A DNA stretch of 64,000 bases from Xanthomonas euroxanthea (GTDB lineage: Bacteria > Pseudomonadota > Gammaproteobacteria > Xanthomonadales > Xanthomonadaceae): the NCBI RefSeq assembly GCF_900476395.1, contig NZ_UIHB01000002.1, forward strand, positions 527,126-591,125. The letters run 5' to 3'. Positions 26,789-35,747 of this stretch are shown here, one piece after another (the stretch's first letter is position 1; the number at the start of each line of letters is the position of its first letter). The position numbers and the translations under genes are program-made. The notes under the pieces were generated by a model, which had not been told where the DNA came from, did not search any database, and saw nothing but the letters and a program-made list of their open reading frames with translations.

Positions 26789-27856
26789 ATGGACCAGGCA
26801 CTTAAAAGAAAGATTAGACAGGCAGTGAAGCAGGGGAGTGAGGCGTATGTGATGTCACTTTGTCAGGCTCAAAGCGATAGCGATGCTGCTGCACGCTACG
26901 CCATTGAGGTGGCAATCACTAGCGGCAAAGAAAGCTTGGTTGATCAACTGGTGCCACTGCTGTCAGAGTCATTTGAGGTCTATCCGCTTGATGTGGCTGC
27001 TAAGGCAGGATCACTGCGGGCGGTCGAGCGGCTCATGGCGTTTTGCAATGCTGAGGATGACGAAGCATTAGTGCTTGCTGCCAGGCACGGGCACACGGAG
27101 TGCGTCAAACGCCTGCTCAAAGAGTGCAGCCCTCTTCAACACGACTCACTTGCGCTGTACGAGGCAGCGCGCCATGGTCATGCGGATGTGGTCTTTCAAT
27201 TGCTCCTGTTCTCAGATGCCAAGGCACAGGACAGTCGAGCATTGATTGCCGCATGCAAAGAAGGACATTTGGAGGTGATCAAGCATTTGTTGCCGTTTTC
27301 ATCGAAGATCCAATGTGCGCTGCATGGCTTGGCAGCGGCAGCGGAGAACAACCATGTCGACGTCGTTGAGTTCTTGATCGAAGCTGGCCTCCCAGATCCC
27401 GAGGACACCTACACATTGTGGCTCAACGCGGCTGCTGCGAAAGGCCATGAACGCCTGGTGCGCACCTTGCTCGGGGCGATTGTGACAACCCACCGTGCGC
27501 CTCGTGACTTTGGCGAAGAGGCGCTGCGATCTGCGGCACGAAATGGGCATGCAGGTATCGTCAAGTCCATCTTGGAATTTGCGCACAAGACCGCCTATCC
27601 CGAATTCGCTTTGCACGTCGCACTCGAAAATGGCCATGATGAGGTGGCCGACATCTTGGTTCGCCGAGCGAACTTAGATGATGTGCGGGACCTGATCACA
27701 GACGAAGCGATTGAAGCGAAGCTTGATGAGGCGGTTGCCAGAGTTGACGCAACTAAGCAGCACAGAGAGCTTCAATCAAACGAGCGCAAGAGAGTTGCGC
27801 AGAGCGATGCGGCGGAGCAGGTGACGATGAGTTCATCTCGTAGCGTGCGCTTGTAG
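26789..27856 (+). CDS. Ankyrin-repeat protein
   Basis: A 355-residue protein made of about eight ankyrin-like repeats. Recognisable units are DVAAKAGSLRAVERLMAF, LVLAARHGHTECVKRLLKE, YEAARHGHADVVFQLLLF, AACKEGHLEVIKHLLPF, AAAENNHVDVVEFLIEAG, AAAKGHERLVRTLLG, SAARNGHAGIVKSILEF and VALENGHDEVADILVRR. The C-terminal 60 residues are charged and likely disordered. There is no signal peptide. It probably binds a protein partner. A role as effector or immunity factor is possible but unsupported. Confidence 0.85.
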   Translation: MDQALKRKIRQAVKQGSEAYVMSLCQAQSDSDAAARYAIEVAITSGKESLVDQLVPLLSESFEVYPLDVAAKAGSLRAVERLMAFCNAEDDEALVLAARHGHTECVKRLLKECSPLQHDSLALYEAARHGHADVVFQLLLFSDAKAQDSRALIAACKEGHLEVIKHLLPFSSKIQCALHGLAAAAENNHVDVVEFLIEAGLPDPEDTYTLWLNAAAAKGHERLVRTLLGAIVTTHRAPRDFGEEALRSAARNGHAGIVKSILEFAHKTAYPEFALHVALENGHDEVADILVRRANLDDVRDLITDEAIEAKLDEAVARVDATKQHRELQSNERKRVAQSDAAEQVTMSSSRSVRL

Positions 27857-28000
27857 CACTCTCGCTGGGCCCCGGGAGCTGTTCATCGAAGGTCAGCCGG
27901 GCGTCATAGATCTCGCTCTCTTGGTTGCTTCCCGCTAAAGTGCCTGGCCTGTCGCAGCCTGGTGCCAAGTCCAGGGCAGTCTTGAAAGGAAGTGGTGTAG

Positions 28001-28677
28001 GTGTTCAGAGGTTTGGTGTTTTTGGTTTTTGTGCTTGCCACATGGTCAGTGGGAGCCGCAGAGCTGGTTGGTCGTGCGACCATCACAGATGGTGACACGC
28101 TCACCTTAGCGAAGAAGCGCATCCGGCTGTGGGGCATCGACGCCCCCGAGAGCGCACAGCAGTGCACCACCCAGGATGGGCATTCTTGGCCATGTGGTCG
28201 GCGGTCCGCCGCTGCGCTGGACGGTTACCTGTGGGACAAGACTGTTCGCTGCCAACCCAAGGATACGGACCGCTATGGCCGGGTGGTCGCGGAGTGCTTC
28301 GTCCAGGGACAGTCCGTCAACCGTTGGATGGTGCGCTCGGCTGGGCGGTCGCGTATCGGCAATACACCACAGCGTTCATCGCAGACGAGGCCGACGCGCG
28401 TCAGCAGCGGCGCAACCTCTGGCAGGGGCCTTTCCAGATGCCTGCCGACTACCGGCGCGGCAAGCGGGAGGAAGCGCGCCAGGCGCGTGCCGTTGTGCCG
28501 CTCGTATCCGGCAGTTGCCGCATCAAGGGCAACATCTCCCGCCAGGGCAAGAAGATCTACCATGTGCCCGGTCAGCGGGACTACGAGCGCACCAGCATCG
28601 ACCTGAGCCGTGGCGAGCGCATGTTCTGTAGGCCCGAGGAGGCGGCGCGGGCAGGATGGCACCCCGCAAAGCGCTGA
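28001..28677 (+). pseudogene. Frameshifted secreted thermonuclease with C-terminal sunset-like domain
   Basis: From GTG 28001 the frame encodes a signal peptide (MFRGLVFLVFVLATWSVGAA) and a staphylococcal-nuclease fold with TITDGDTLTL, IRLWGIDAPES and DRYGRVVAECF. After NRWMV the frame goes wrong at about 28,333, and the missing half (LGWAVAYRQYTTAF and on) continues in the next frame to 28677. Adding one G in atggtgcgctcgg restores MVALGWAVAYRQY, so a one-base deletion is the simplest cause. The C-terminus CRIKGNISRQGKKIYHVPGQ resembles a sunset-type domain. Unless it is a sequencing error, the nuclease is dead. Confidence 0.8.
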
Positions 28678-28767
28678 CGGAGCTTTGTGAAGGAGGATCA
28701 CTGACCAGTTGGCGTCCAAGCCCAGCTTGTGGAACACTTGCGTATCAGTTCCCTTGGGCACCGCGCG

Positions 28768-29631
28768 ATGTCGGCGCAGGACAACATAATTTCGTGGCGC
28801 CAAGCGGCGCAAGCTTTGACCCGCCCTGTGCTAACGCAGGCTGGACGGACAGGCGACGGTCGATTCATTCGCAAGATCCTGGCTGACGCCGGGCTGCCGG
28901 CTGACTCGGGTCAAACGGTCGCTCAGCTGCTAGACGAGGTCTTGGAAGGGCTTCGACGGAACTATCGCTGCGAATATTTCTACAAAGCGACCATTGCCGA
29001 TCGCATCGTGTTTGGGAGGCATAGTCCCCGAACGGCAAGTCTGCATGTCGAACTTCCGGTGGGGCGTTCGATTGTCGATTTAGCTGTTTTTAATGGGACT
29101 TCAACGGCCTACGAGATCAAGACAGAGTTCGATAGCCATCGTCGACTGTCAACGCAAACTCCAGACTACTTGAAGGTGTTCGAGCGCGTCTATTTGGTGA
29201 CCCACCCATCGATCAGTCCAAGCTATTTGCGCGTGCTAGATGAGCAAGTAGGCATTCTTACGCTTCAATCGAACGGGTCGTTGCGGGAAATTAGGCCGCC
29301 CAGTAGCTCCGGGGCCGATCTAGATAAAATATCGCTATTTGGCATGCTTCGCAGTCAGGAGTATTGCCTAGCTTTGCAGCAGCAATTTGGTGCGCAGCCA
29401 GAAGTCCCGAATGGGCTTCGCTACGAGCACTATCGCCGTTTGTGGGAAATGTTGTCGATCGAGGAGGCGCATCGCTTGTTCGTTGCGGCCATGCGGGGAC
29501 GCACTACCACGGAGTCGACGGCAAAGTTTGTGCGCGCACTGCCCCGCAGTTGCCGGGTTCTCGGCTATGCCACACCTCTGTCTACCGCTCAGCAAAGGCG
29601 TGTCTTGAATGCACTTCATGATCTGAATTAG
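28768..29631 (+). CDS. sce7726-family protein
   Basis: A 287-residue protein of the sce7726 family, named after Sorangium cellulosum. Residues 100-120 read SIVDLAVFNGTSTAYEIKTE, giving Asp104, Glu116 and Lys118 in a PD-(D/E)XK-like arrangement, followed by DYLKVFERVYLVT. ATG 28768 starts the conserved part. The partner sce7725-family gene follows 44 bases downstream; the two commonly occur together. Function is not established to my knowledge; the nuclease-like core and the defence-rich setting suggest an anti-phage or toxin role. Confidence 0.75.
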   Translation: MSAQDNIISWRQAAQALTRPVLTQAGRTGDGRFIRKILADAGLPADSGQTVAQLLDEVLEGLRRNYRCEYFYKATIADRIVFGRHSPRTASLHVELPVGRSIVDLAVFNGTSTAYEIKTEFDSHRRLSTQTPDYLKVFERVYLVTHPSISPSYLRVLDEQVGILTLQSNGSLREIRPPSSSGADLDKISLFGMLRSQEYCLALQQQFGAQPEVPNGLRYEHYRRLWEMLSIEEAHRLFVAAMRGRTTTESTAKFVRALPRSCRVLGYATPLSTAQQRRVLNALHDLN

Positions 29632-29675
29632 GATGGGTCGAGAACCGGCGCAGGGGGCGCTGCTTGGGGATAAGG

Positions 29676-30656
29676 ATGTATGTTCCGTATATGTATGGCC
29701 GCCGATCTGAGCTATTGGCCATTCGCGCGTTGCTTGGCCATGCTGATCGAGATATGACGCAGTGGCTTCCTGTTGTGGAGCCGGTCATCGCCCAAGTCAA
29801 CGACCTCGCAAGGTGCATCAGTCTCTGCCAAGAAGCTGGTCAAAGTATTGGTGTCATCGTCAATCCGTACAGGCATCAGCTTCGGGACGAGGATGCGCTG
29901 TCGGCTTGGCAGAACGAGATCTGGAACAAACTCAATGAGGCACCAGCAATAGTGCCGACCTTCCTAGCCGATGCGCGGGTTACACGATCTGGTCTTGAAG
30001 CATTCTTGACGCGCTTTCCTGATCGAGATTTAGCGGTGGTCGTCAGCGATGACCATTTGTCACTTGGCAATGCCCAGTGGCTCAGCAGGCAAGCCCACGT
30101 TCGTTGGTTCTTGGTATTCACCGATCATGTCGGTTCTCAAACGATAGCGGCGCTACCAGCACCACGCACCATCTGGATGAAAGATTGCTTTATCAGTCAG
30201 GTGCGGAATGCCGACTATCAAGGAGCAGACTTTTTTACCGATCGCCATACATTCTTCCGAGGACGCGCTGCCGGGATTGGCGACTACCTCTGCTTGGGTA
30301 GGGCATTTCAAGATGGAGGTGGACCGCCTGGGGCAGTTACTATTCATGCCGCTTACAAGGACCTGGCAAGTCAGCATGTTCGTATTGAACACTTCGTGTC
30401 GGATGATCAGATCCAGCTTCAAGTTGACACGGCGGTGAAGTTCTTGCAAGCGGCTGGGAAGCTTGTGAATCAGGTGCGTCGGCGGCCGAATGAATTCGGT
30501 TCAAATCCCGCGTTGAATGAGTTTGAACGACTAGTTCAAGAATCGCTTTTTCCTCAGCTCGCTGGTAGTAAGAAACTACAAATTATCCATCATATGTGTC
30601 TGATGATGGATGTCTTGCAGGGACGCTTATCGAACGCCGCTCCTCATGCTAGATAG
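29676..30656 (+). CDS. sce7725-family protein
   Basis: A 326-residue protein starting MYVPYMYGRRSELLAIRALL, the characteristic opening of sce7725-family proteins. The rest looks like an alpha/beta barrel-type fold with conserved stretches VGVIVNPYR-like (IGVIVNPYRHQL), DYLCLGRAF and TIHAAYKD. ATG 29676 is chosen over TTG 29664 because GGGGATAAGG lies just upstream. It is the likely functional partner of the sce7726-family protein. Confidence 0.75.
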   Translation: MYVPYMYGRRSELLAIRALLGHADRDMTQWLPVVEPVIAQVNDLARCISLCQEAGQSIGVIVNPYRHQLRDEDALSAWQNEIWNKLNEAPAIVPTFLADARVTRSGLEAFLTRFPDRDLAVVVSDDHLSLGNAQWLSRQAHVRWFLVFTDHVGSQTIAALPAPRTIWMKDCFISQVRNADYQGADFFTDRHTFFRGRAAGIGDYLCLGRAFQDGGGPPGAVTIHAAYKDLASQHVRIEHFVSDDQIQLQVDTAVKFLQAAGKLVNQVRRRPNEFGSNPALNEFERLVQESLFPQLAGSKKLQIIHHMCLMMDVLQGRLSNAAPHAR

Positions 30657-30836
30657 AGTGATGTTATCACGAGCAGGGTGACGAATGTATTTGATGAATT
30701 TTCTCACAAACTCGTCATATGCGGCAGGCAGCGTGACTTTGTTCTTTGATCAATTTTCCACTCGAAGCTATAGGTTATTAGGAAATTTACGCCCATAAAG
30801 GATTGGCCTTTTGAGCATGCTGATAGGGAATTCGTA

Positions 30837-31703
30837 ATGGCAAGATTAGCTGAAAGTTCTGTTGCTTTTGCTTTGAGAGATTGGCAATGGGGGAAAGGGT
30901 TAATCAAGAAAAAGAGTAGAGGGATTTTCATCAGTCTGTCCGGAAATGCCGATAAGAAATTCGGCGATCTTAAAATTGGCCTGGGAGATAGGTTTTATCT
31001 TTTTGAGGTTAAGTCGACTTGGGATACGGTCGAAGAAGAGTGGCAGAGGCCGATTGTTAAAGGACGTAAGCATGCGCATCTTATGCTGCGCTCTGTGATT
31101 GAGGGGGTGGCGCTAGAGAATCAACAAGCAATTAATATTCTGAATGTTTCGCTCATTGCGCATCACTTCGTCTACGCCGATGTCAACGGGCCTCGCCCTA
31201 AGCTTGTTATAGAACCATATGTGCTTGGAACTCATCGGAAAGGTGGATTCTCTGAAAGCAAGGCGCGTGAGCCTGACCGAAGCGTTGCCCAGAAAAGAAA
31301 TCTCCTTGTTGGACTTGAGTTTTTGAAGCGTTATGCACTTGGGCTGAGATCAAAAGAAAAGGCTGCGCCAGGTAAAATAAATTTCGAAATACCAGAAAAC
31401 TGGTCTCCTGCTCAATTTTTTGGGTCCGCCGTTGCTATGCTTGATTTAGAAAACAGAGTATGGCGAAAGGTGGGCGTGAATATTGACGACTTTGATCGTT
31501 ATATCCAATTCCTGTGCGACGGAAAGGATGAGCAAATGAGCGCCATAGTTGCAACAGCCAACGGTTCTTTTTTTGCGTTTAGTGAGAGTACAGCAGATTT
31601 GCGCGAGCTGATCTTTGAGTTGCGAGAACATCTCACATCAAAGGCTAAACCAAGCTCAGAGCTGAGTCGTTTGCCTGGAATGCGCTTTGCAAAACGTCGT
31701 TAG
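30837..31703 (+). CDS. PD-(D/E)XK-like nuclease candidate, copy 2
   Basis: A 288-residue paralogue of the protein at 22,360-23,301. Shared features are ESSVAFALRDWQWGKG at the start, Asp44 in KKFGDLKI, and FEVKST with Glu57 and Lys59, with the same D-to-E spacing as in copy 1. The central and C-terminal parts share NIDDFDRYIQF and an FAFSESTADLR-like ending (copy 1 has FSAYFESTDELR). The gene is markedly AT-rich against its neighbours, a sign of recent transfer. Its 3' end overlaps the convergent small gene by four bases. Confidence 0.65.
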   Translation: MARLAESSVAFALRDWQWGKGLIKKKSRGIFISLSGNADKKFGDLKIGLGDRFYLFEVKSTWDTVEEEWQRPIVKGRKHAHLMLRSVIEGVALENQQAINILNVSLIAHHFVYADVNGPRPKLVIEPYVLGTHRKGGFSESKAREPDRSVAQKRNLLVGLEFLKRYALGLRSKEKAAPGKINFEIPENWSPAQFFGSAVAMLDLENRVWRKVGVNIDDFDRYIQFLCDGKDEQMSAIVATANGSFFAFSESTADLRELIFELREHLTSKAKPSSELSRLPGMRFAKRR

Positions 31704-32089
31704 TATAAAAATTTGCGGACAGGCTTCCTGGGCATGGAAACGATGTCTCGTTTGATTTTTTTTCTGGGAGCTGCAGCTTGAACCGTTTTACGGTCTAGTG
31801 TTAGTTTGGCGGCGTCCCCATTCATATTGTCGCGCCTTCCTTTGTGAGGAGCTTTTTTTATGGACGCTACTTCCGTCGATGCACAAACTTTGTCAGGGTT
31901 GATGCTGGATCGAGAGATGGTTTCGTCGTGCATATTCACGAGCGCTAGATGTTGCTCAAATAACCTGGTCGCCTTCAACGCCTCCCGTTCCGCGCGCTTG
32001 GGGGAAACGCGCGTGAGAGCGGCTAAGAAGGCCTTTGTCCAAAATTCATCGGGTGTCATGAGGTTATTTCCGTGTTCGTAATGCAACAC
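31700..32089 (-). CDS. Small helical partner of convergent nuclease, copy 2
   Basis: A 129-residue protein. The N-terminal part (TPDEFWTKAFLAAL, then VSPKRAEREALKATRLFEQH) matches the small protein at 22,112-22,462, and the orientation to the nuclease-like gene is convergent in both. The C-terminal half is rich in Lys and Arg (DRKTVQAAAPRKKIKRDIV, then MPRKPVRKFLY) and could bind nucleic acid; copy 1 lacks this basic tail and has a Gly/Ala tail instead. Confidence 0.6.
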   Translation of the reverse strand: MLHYEHGNNLMTPDEFWTKAFLAALTRVSPKRAEREALKATRLFEQHLALVNMHDETISRSSINPDKVCASTEVASIKKAPHKGRRDNMNGDAAKLTLDRKTVQAAAPRKKIKRDIVSMPRKPVRKFLY

Positions 32090-32160
32090 CTATAGGGCAG
32101 CGTAAAGCGCTGTCAAGGTCAGCAAACCACGATGGTTGTCTTGGGCTGGTATTCCATATA

Positions 32161-33552
32161 TTAGGGATACATCCTCGCTCCCTTCCTCAGCCGCTCCCTA
32201 AATTGCCCTCGCACATAGCTCGGCAACGTCACAGCTGGCTGATAGTGGCCAAGGGCTTCGACTTGGATCTTCCGGGTGTTCCCGGCCGACTTGTGCACGT
32301 AGTTGTCTTGCAGAACAGGCGCCTTCTTGTTGAGCGCGTGACCTGTGATGAGAGCGATGTGCTCAACCCGCACGCCCTTAGCATCAAGCTCCGTTGCAAG
32401 CGTGTGTCGGAACGCATGCGATCCGATCCCTTTGCCGAAACCTAAGCCCTTCAAGTAAGCAGCAAACTGGTTGACGAAGCCCTGGCTGTAGCGCCCGTTA
32501 GGCTCACCGGTCTTGCGGCAGGTGCCAGCAGACAGGTTGGGGAAGAGGCGTGGGTGGCCGGACGCTTTGATGTCGGCCAGGAAGTCGAGGAAGCCTGCCT
32601 GGATGAGGCTTGCGTGGATCGGCACCTTGCGAATAGCACTCTTGCCTTTCAGGCTTTGACGGCTGCGCTTGCCAGCGCTTTGCGCCAGATCCTCGTCCAC
32701 GGTCTTCTGGATCGAGAAGCACCACACGCCTTGATCTTGCACGATGTCGGCCACTTTAAGCTGGGCGATCTCATTGATCCGGGCGCCTGTGAAAAGGGCA
32801 ATGAGCGGGCACCACCAACGGTGCGGATACTTCTTCGCCCAAGCCAGGAAGGTCTCGGGGTTGAAGATCTTCTGGATTTCTTCTATTGAGAGCAGCCGCT
32901 CGGGTTCATCCTGATCAGCCAGCAGCTCTTCTCGGGCCGGTTTGAACGCATCCATCGGCGAGTGAGGGATGGCGCGCGCTTTGACCAGTGTGTTGAAGAA
33001 GGACGCGAGGAAGCGCCGATGCAGTTCCAAGGTGGCGTTGGCCGGCTGTGGCCGTCCTTGACGTTGACCCTTGGCGATCAAGGCTTCGACGCTCAACCCT
33101 TGGTTCTTGGGGTTGGTCATGAAGTCCTCAGGTGCCCAACGCAGCAGATCCCACATCTGGTAGATGTGCGTGTGGTCGATCCGAGCAACGGAGGTGTTGC
33201 CGCTCACGCGTTGAAGGATGGCAAGCGTCCGACGATACGCATCGATCGTGGTGGTGCGAAGGTTCTGCCGCTCTTTGTCTTTGAGGAAGTCGTCGACCTC
33301 TTCAGAGAGGAGCCGCGCCGGGGTGGCCAGGGGCAGCGGTTCTGGATAGCGAGTTCCGGATCGGCGAAGCCGCCGGAGCTTTTCATGATGGTCGTAAGTC
33401 GCTTGGACCAAGTCTTGAAGGTGAAGCGCGCCGGCTCGGTCTTGAACGACCATGTCAGTGAATTCGACTTTGCCGATGCGAATGCTTCGAATGAATAACT
33501 GACCTTTGGGGTGCTGCAAATACTTGTGAAGTTGAGAGTGTTTAAAGTGCAT
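32161..33552 (-). CDS. Tyrosine recombinase/integrase, internal
   Basis: A 463-residue site-specific integrase. The catalytic set is present: first Arg in FTGARINEIAQL, HAFRHTLATEL with the His-x-x-Arg block, GHAL, and the nucleophile Tyr in QDNYVHKS. The N-terminal 100 residues include an arm-binding-like part, then a core-binding domain (ERQNLRTTTIDAYRRTLAIL). It lies mid-island beside copy 2 of the nuclease/partner module, so this segment from about 30.7 to 33.9 kb may be a separate element that inserted into the island. Confidence 0.88.
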   Translation of the reverse strand: MHFKHSQLHKYLQHPKGQLFIRSIRIGKVEFTDMVVQDRAGALHLQDLVQATYDHHEKLRRLRRSGTRYPEPLPLATPARLLSEEVDDFLKDKERQNLRTTTIDAYRRTLAILQRVSGNTSVARIDHTHIYQMWDLLRWAPEDFMTNPKNQGLSVEALIAKGQRQGRPQPANATLELHRRFLASFFNTLVKARAIPHSPMDAFKPAREELLADQDEPERLLSIEEIQKIFNPETFLAWAKKYPHRWWCPLIALFTGARINEIAQLKVADIVQDQGVWCFSIQKTVDEDLAQSAGKRSRQSLKGKSAIRKVPIHASLIQAGFLDFLADIKASGHPRLFPNLSAGTCRKTGEPNGRYSQGFVNQFAAYLKGLGFGKGIGSHAFRHTLATELDAKGVRVEHIALITGHALNKKAPVLQDNYVHKSAGNTRKIQVEALGHYQPAVTLPSYVRGQFRERLRKGARMYP

Positions 33553-34064
33553 CTACGATCCAATTTTTGAGAAGGTAGACGTTTGATAAGGGGAGGGGAT
33601 TTTCTGTCAATGATAAAATAGGACAGAAATTTAGTGCCGATGATTGCCTAAGGCGATCTCAATAATTGCCATTCAAACAGCTGTATTTTCAGTTCGACTT
33701 TCATAAAAGATTTTACGGACAAGCTATATGGGGCAATGATTGCAGTAGTATAAATGGGTTTTAAACCATCAATGCGCGTGTAGTGTTTAAAAGTAAAAAA
33801 CCGGGAGAAAGTGAGAGACATCTCACTTAAAAAAATGAACGCAAGTTAAACGATGGTGGGGTTTGCCTAATCTAATCATTCTTAAGAAAACAGTTAGGCA
33901 ATCCGAGTTCACTGTGTTCTGCCTTAGCAAACTCCCGAAACGCAGTCTCAGCTTTTGAGACATAAGTAGTCTGAGATAGCGCTCGGAGACCGGAGCTTAT
34001 GGGCGTCCGGATCTGCAAGGCTGTGCCTTGGTTCTCTTGATTAACTACTAATGGAGTTCGACAA
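33553..34064. other. AT-rich non-coding gap with an inverted repeat
   Basis: About 510 bases, clearly AT-richer than the surroundings, without a supportable gene. A perfect 8-base-pair repeat AAGTGAGA-gaca-TCTCACTT lies at 33809-33828, immediately followed by an A run. The gap flanks the integrase start, so it may contain the integrase promoter, arm-type sites and an attachment site. Confidence 0.5.
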
Positions 34065-34511
34065 ATGGGCATCCCGTTCGATGTATCTGGCGTGGTCGGT
34101 AGCCTGGTTGCAGCAGCTGTTCTCATTGTTGCGAAGTGGGCGTTCGACAAGCTTAGCTTTTGGGATGAGAAATTTGGCTTGATGATCAATCGAGCTGAAC
34201 TGAGGAAGATTGAGTTGCTCAGGGCTGACCCTGTCCACATCACGCATTTCCTATTGCTTCAAGGCATTTACTGTTTCGGCGCATTGGCTATTGGGCTGAT
34301 GCTGCTGCCGCTGGCTTTTATGGATGGTGGCATGAAGCTACTCACGCCAGGACTGTGGTGCGTTGGTTTAGTGATTTATTTTTGCGTTGTGTTCCCGGCA
34401 GGCATGATGGTCCGCGTGCGGAAGGGCGATGCCTACATCAAGCGTCAACAAGAGCGCATTGCCCGAGCTGAAAAGCGACTTGAACTCCGCCGGCAGCGAA
34501 AGACCCCATAG
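34065..34511 (+). CDS. Hypothetical membrane protein
   Basis: A 148-residue protein with three hydrophobic segments: near residues 7-25 (VGSLVAAAVLIVAKWAF), 63-87 (LLLQGIYCFGALAIGLMLL), and 96-115 (LWCVGLVIYFCVVFPAGMM). A basic coiled tail follows (KRQQERIARAEKRLELRRQR). No family recognised. It sits 80 bases upstream of the DUF4062 gene on the same strand; a membrane protein next to a DUF4062 protein is compatible with a defence cassette, but this is speculative. Confidence 0.6.
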   Translation: MGIPFDVSGVVGSLVAAAVLIVAKWAFDKLSFWDEKFGLMINRAELRKIELLRADPVHITHFLLLQGIYCFGALAIGLMLLPLAFMDGGMKLLTPGLWCVGLVIYFCVVFPAGMMVRVRKGDAYIKRQQERIARAEKRLELRRQRKTP

Positions 34512-34591
34512 CCCTGCTTGAAGTAATGATGGTCACCTGGTTTTCGCCAAGTCAAGGTTAGCGTTATCCCACCGCTCAACATGGGTAATAC

Positions 34592-35716
34592 ATGAAAATC
34601 TTCATCAGTTCGCTTATCACGGGAATGGAAGCCGAGCGAGCAGCGGTCAAGCAGGCCATCGAGCTTTTCGGTCATGAAGCCATCATGGCGGAGGACTTTG
34701 GAGCGCGTGCCAGTTCTCCCCAGGTCGCATGCCTCAATGGCGTGCGCGAGGCGGACCTCGTCATGCTCGTCCTTGGGCCTCGCTACGGAGCCAAGCAGGC
34801 AGGAGGCGTCTCGGCTACCCACGAGGAGATAAATGAGGCCCGGAACCGTAAGCCGCTCCTCATGTTTGTGCAGTCCGGCATGGAGGCGGAACTGGATCAA
34901 GCCGCACTGATTAAGGAGATTGGCAAGTGGCAAGGTGGTCAGCACTGGGATGGCTTCGTCTCAGCAGATGACCTAGGCCCAAAGGCGGCGCGCGCTATCC
35001 ATAAGTTCCAGCTGATGCAAGCAGTTGCCCCCCTTGACCCAGCAGGACTGCGCGATCGTGCACTGACACTCTTCCCACGGATCGAGCGCGGCTATCAGCA
35101 AAGTGGCACGGTCTTGCAGCTTGCTGTTGCAGCTGGACCGGACTCAACAGTGCTTCGCCCCGCCGAGATGGAAGCTCAGCCCCTCCTTGATGCCATGCAA
35201 GAGCACGCACTCTTTGGAGCTCCAGCCGTTTTCGATCGGAGCCTAGGGATGAAGGCGGGCTTGAACGGTGAGGCGCTCGTGCTGGTCCAGGAAGCGCAGC
35301 GCAGTGACGGCGCGTCGATCCGACTTTGGCCCAACGGAGATGTCCTGATCAGTTTGCCTGTTCCGCCACCAGAGCGCGGCATGGGGCTACCGGTCGTCTT
35401 GGAAGAAAGCGTCGCTGAGAAGCTCGAAGCGGCGATCGCCTATGCCGCCTGGCTCCTGGGTCAGATTGACCCCACCGAACGGCTTAGCCATGTCGTTTCT
35501 GCTGTGCGATTGCTGGGAGAGCATGCCGGCGCTTGGAGGACCCGCGCAGAGCACGAAGCAAGTCCCAACAGCATGCAAGTGCCTTGGAGACAGGGAGAGC
35601 ATCAAGAACCGGTGCTTCTCACGCCAGCCCACCAAGTCAGGCAAGCGCTATCCATGGACATGCAGCGAATCGTAGAAGATCTGGTCGTGCTGCTGCGCCG
35701 TCGTTGGATTAACTGA
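34592..35716 (+). CDS. DUF4062-domain protein
   Basis: A 374-residue protein with an N-terminal DUF4062 domain: KIFISSLITGMEAERAAVKQ, GHEAIMAEDF, and VREADLVMLVLGPRYG, a flavodoxin/TIR-like alpha-beta fold. DUF4062 is often the sensor or N-terminal module of STAND-type defence proteins. Here no NTPase follows; residues 140-374 form an unrecognised domain. Transmembrane and hypothetical neighbours on both sides in the same direction suggest a three-gene unit. Confidence 0.75.
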   Translation: MKIFISSLITGMEAERAAVKQAIELFGHEAIMAEDFGARASSPQVACLNGVREADLVMLVLGPRYGAKQAGGVSATHEEINEARNRKPLLMFVQSGMEAELDQAALIKEIGKWQGGQHWDGFVSADDLGPKAARAIHKFQLMQAVAPLDPAGLRDRALTLFPRIERGYQQSGTVLQLAVAAGPDSTVLRPAEMEAQPLLDAMQEHALFGAPAVFDRSLGMKAGLNGEALVLVQEAQRSDGASIRLWPNGDVLISLPVPPPERGMGLPVVLEESVAEKLEAAIAYAAWLLGQIDPTERLSHVVSAVRLLGEHAGAWRTRAEHEASPNSMQVPWRQGEHQEPVLLTPAHQVRQALSMDMQRIVEDLVVLLRRRWIN

Positions 35717-35747
35717 GATCCAGTAGAACATCAACCGGGAGAAATCA

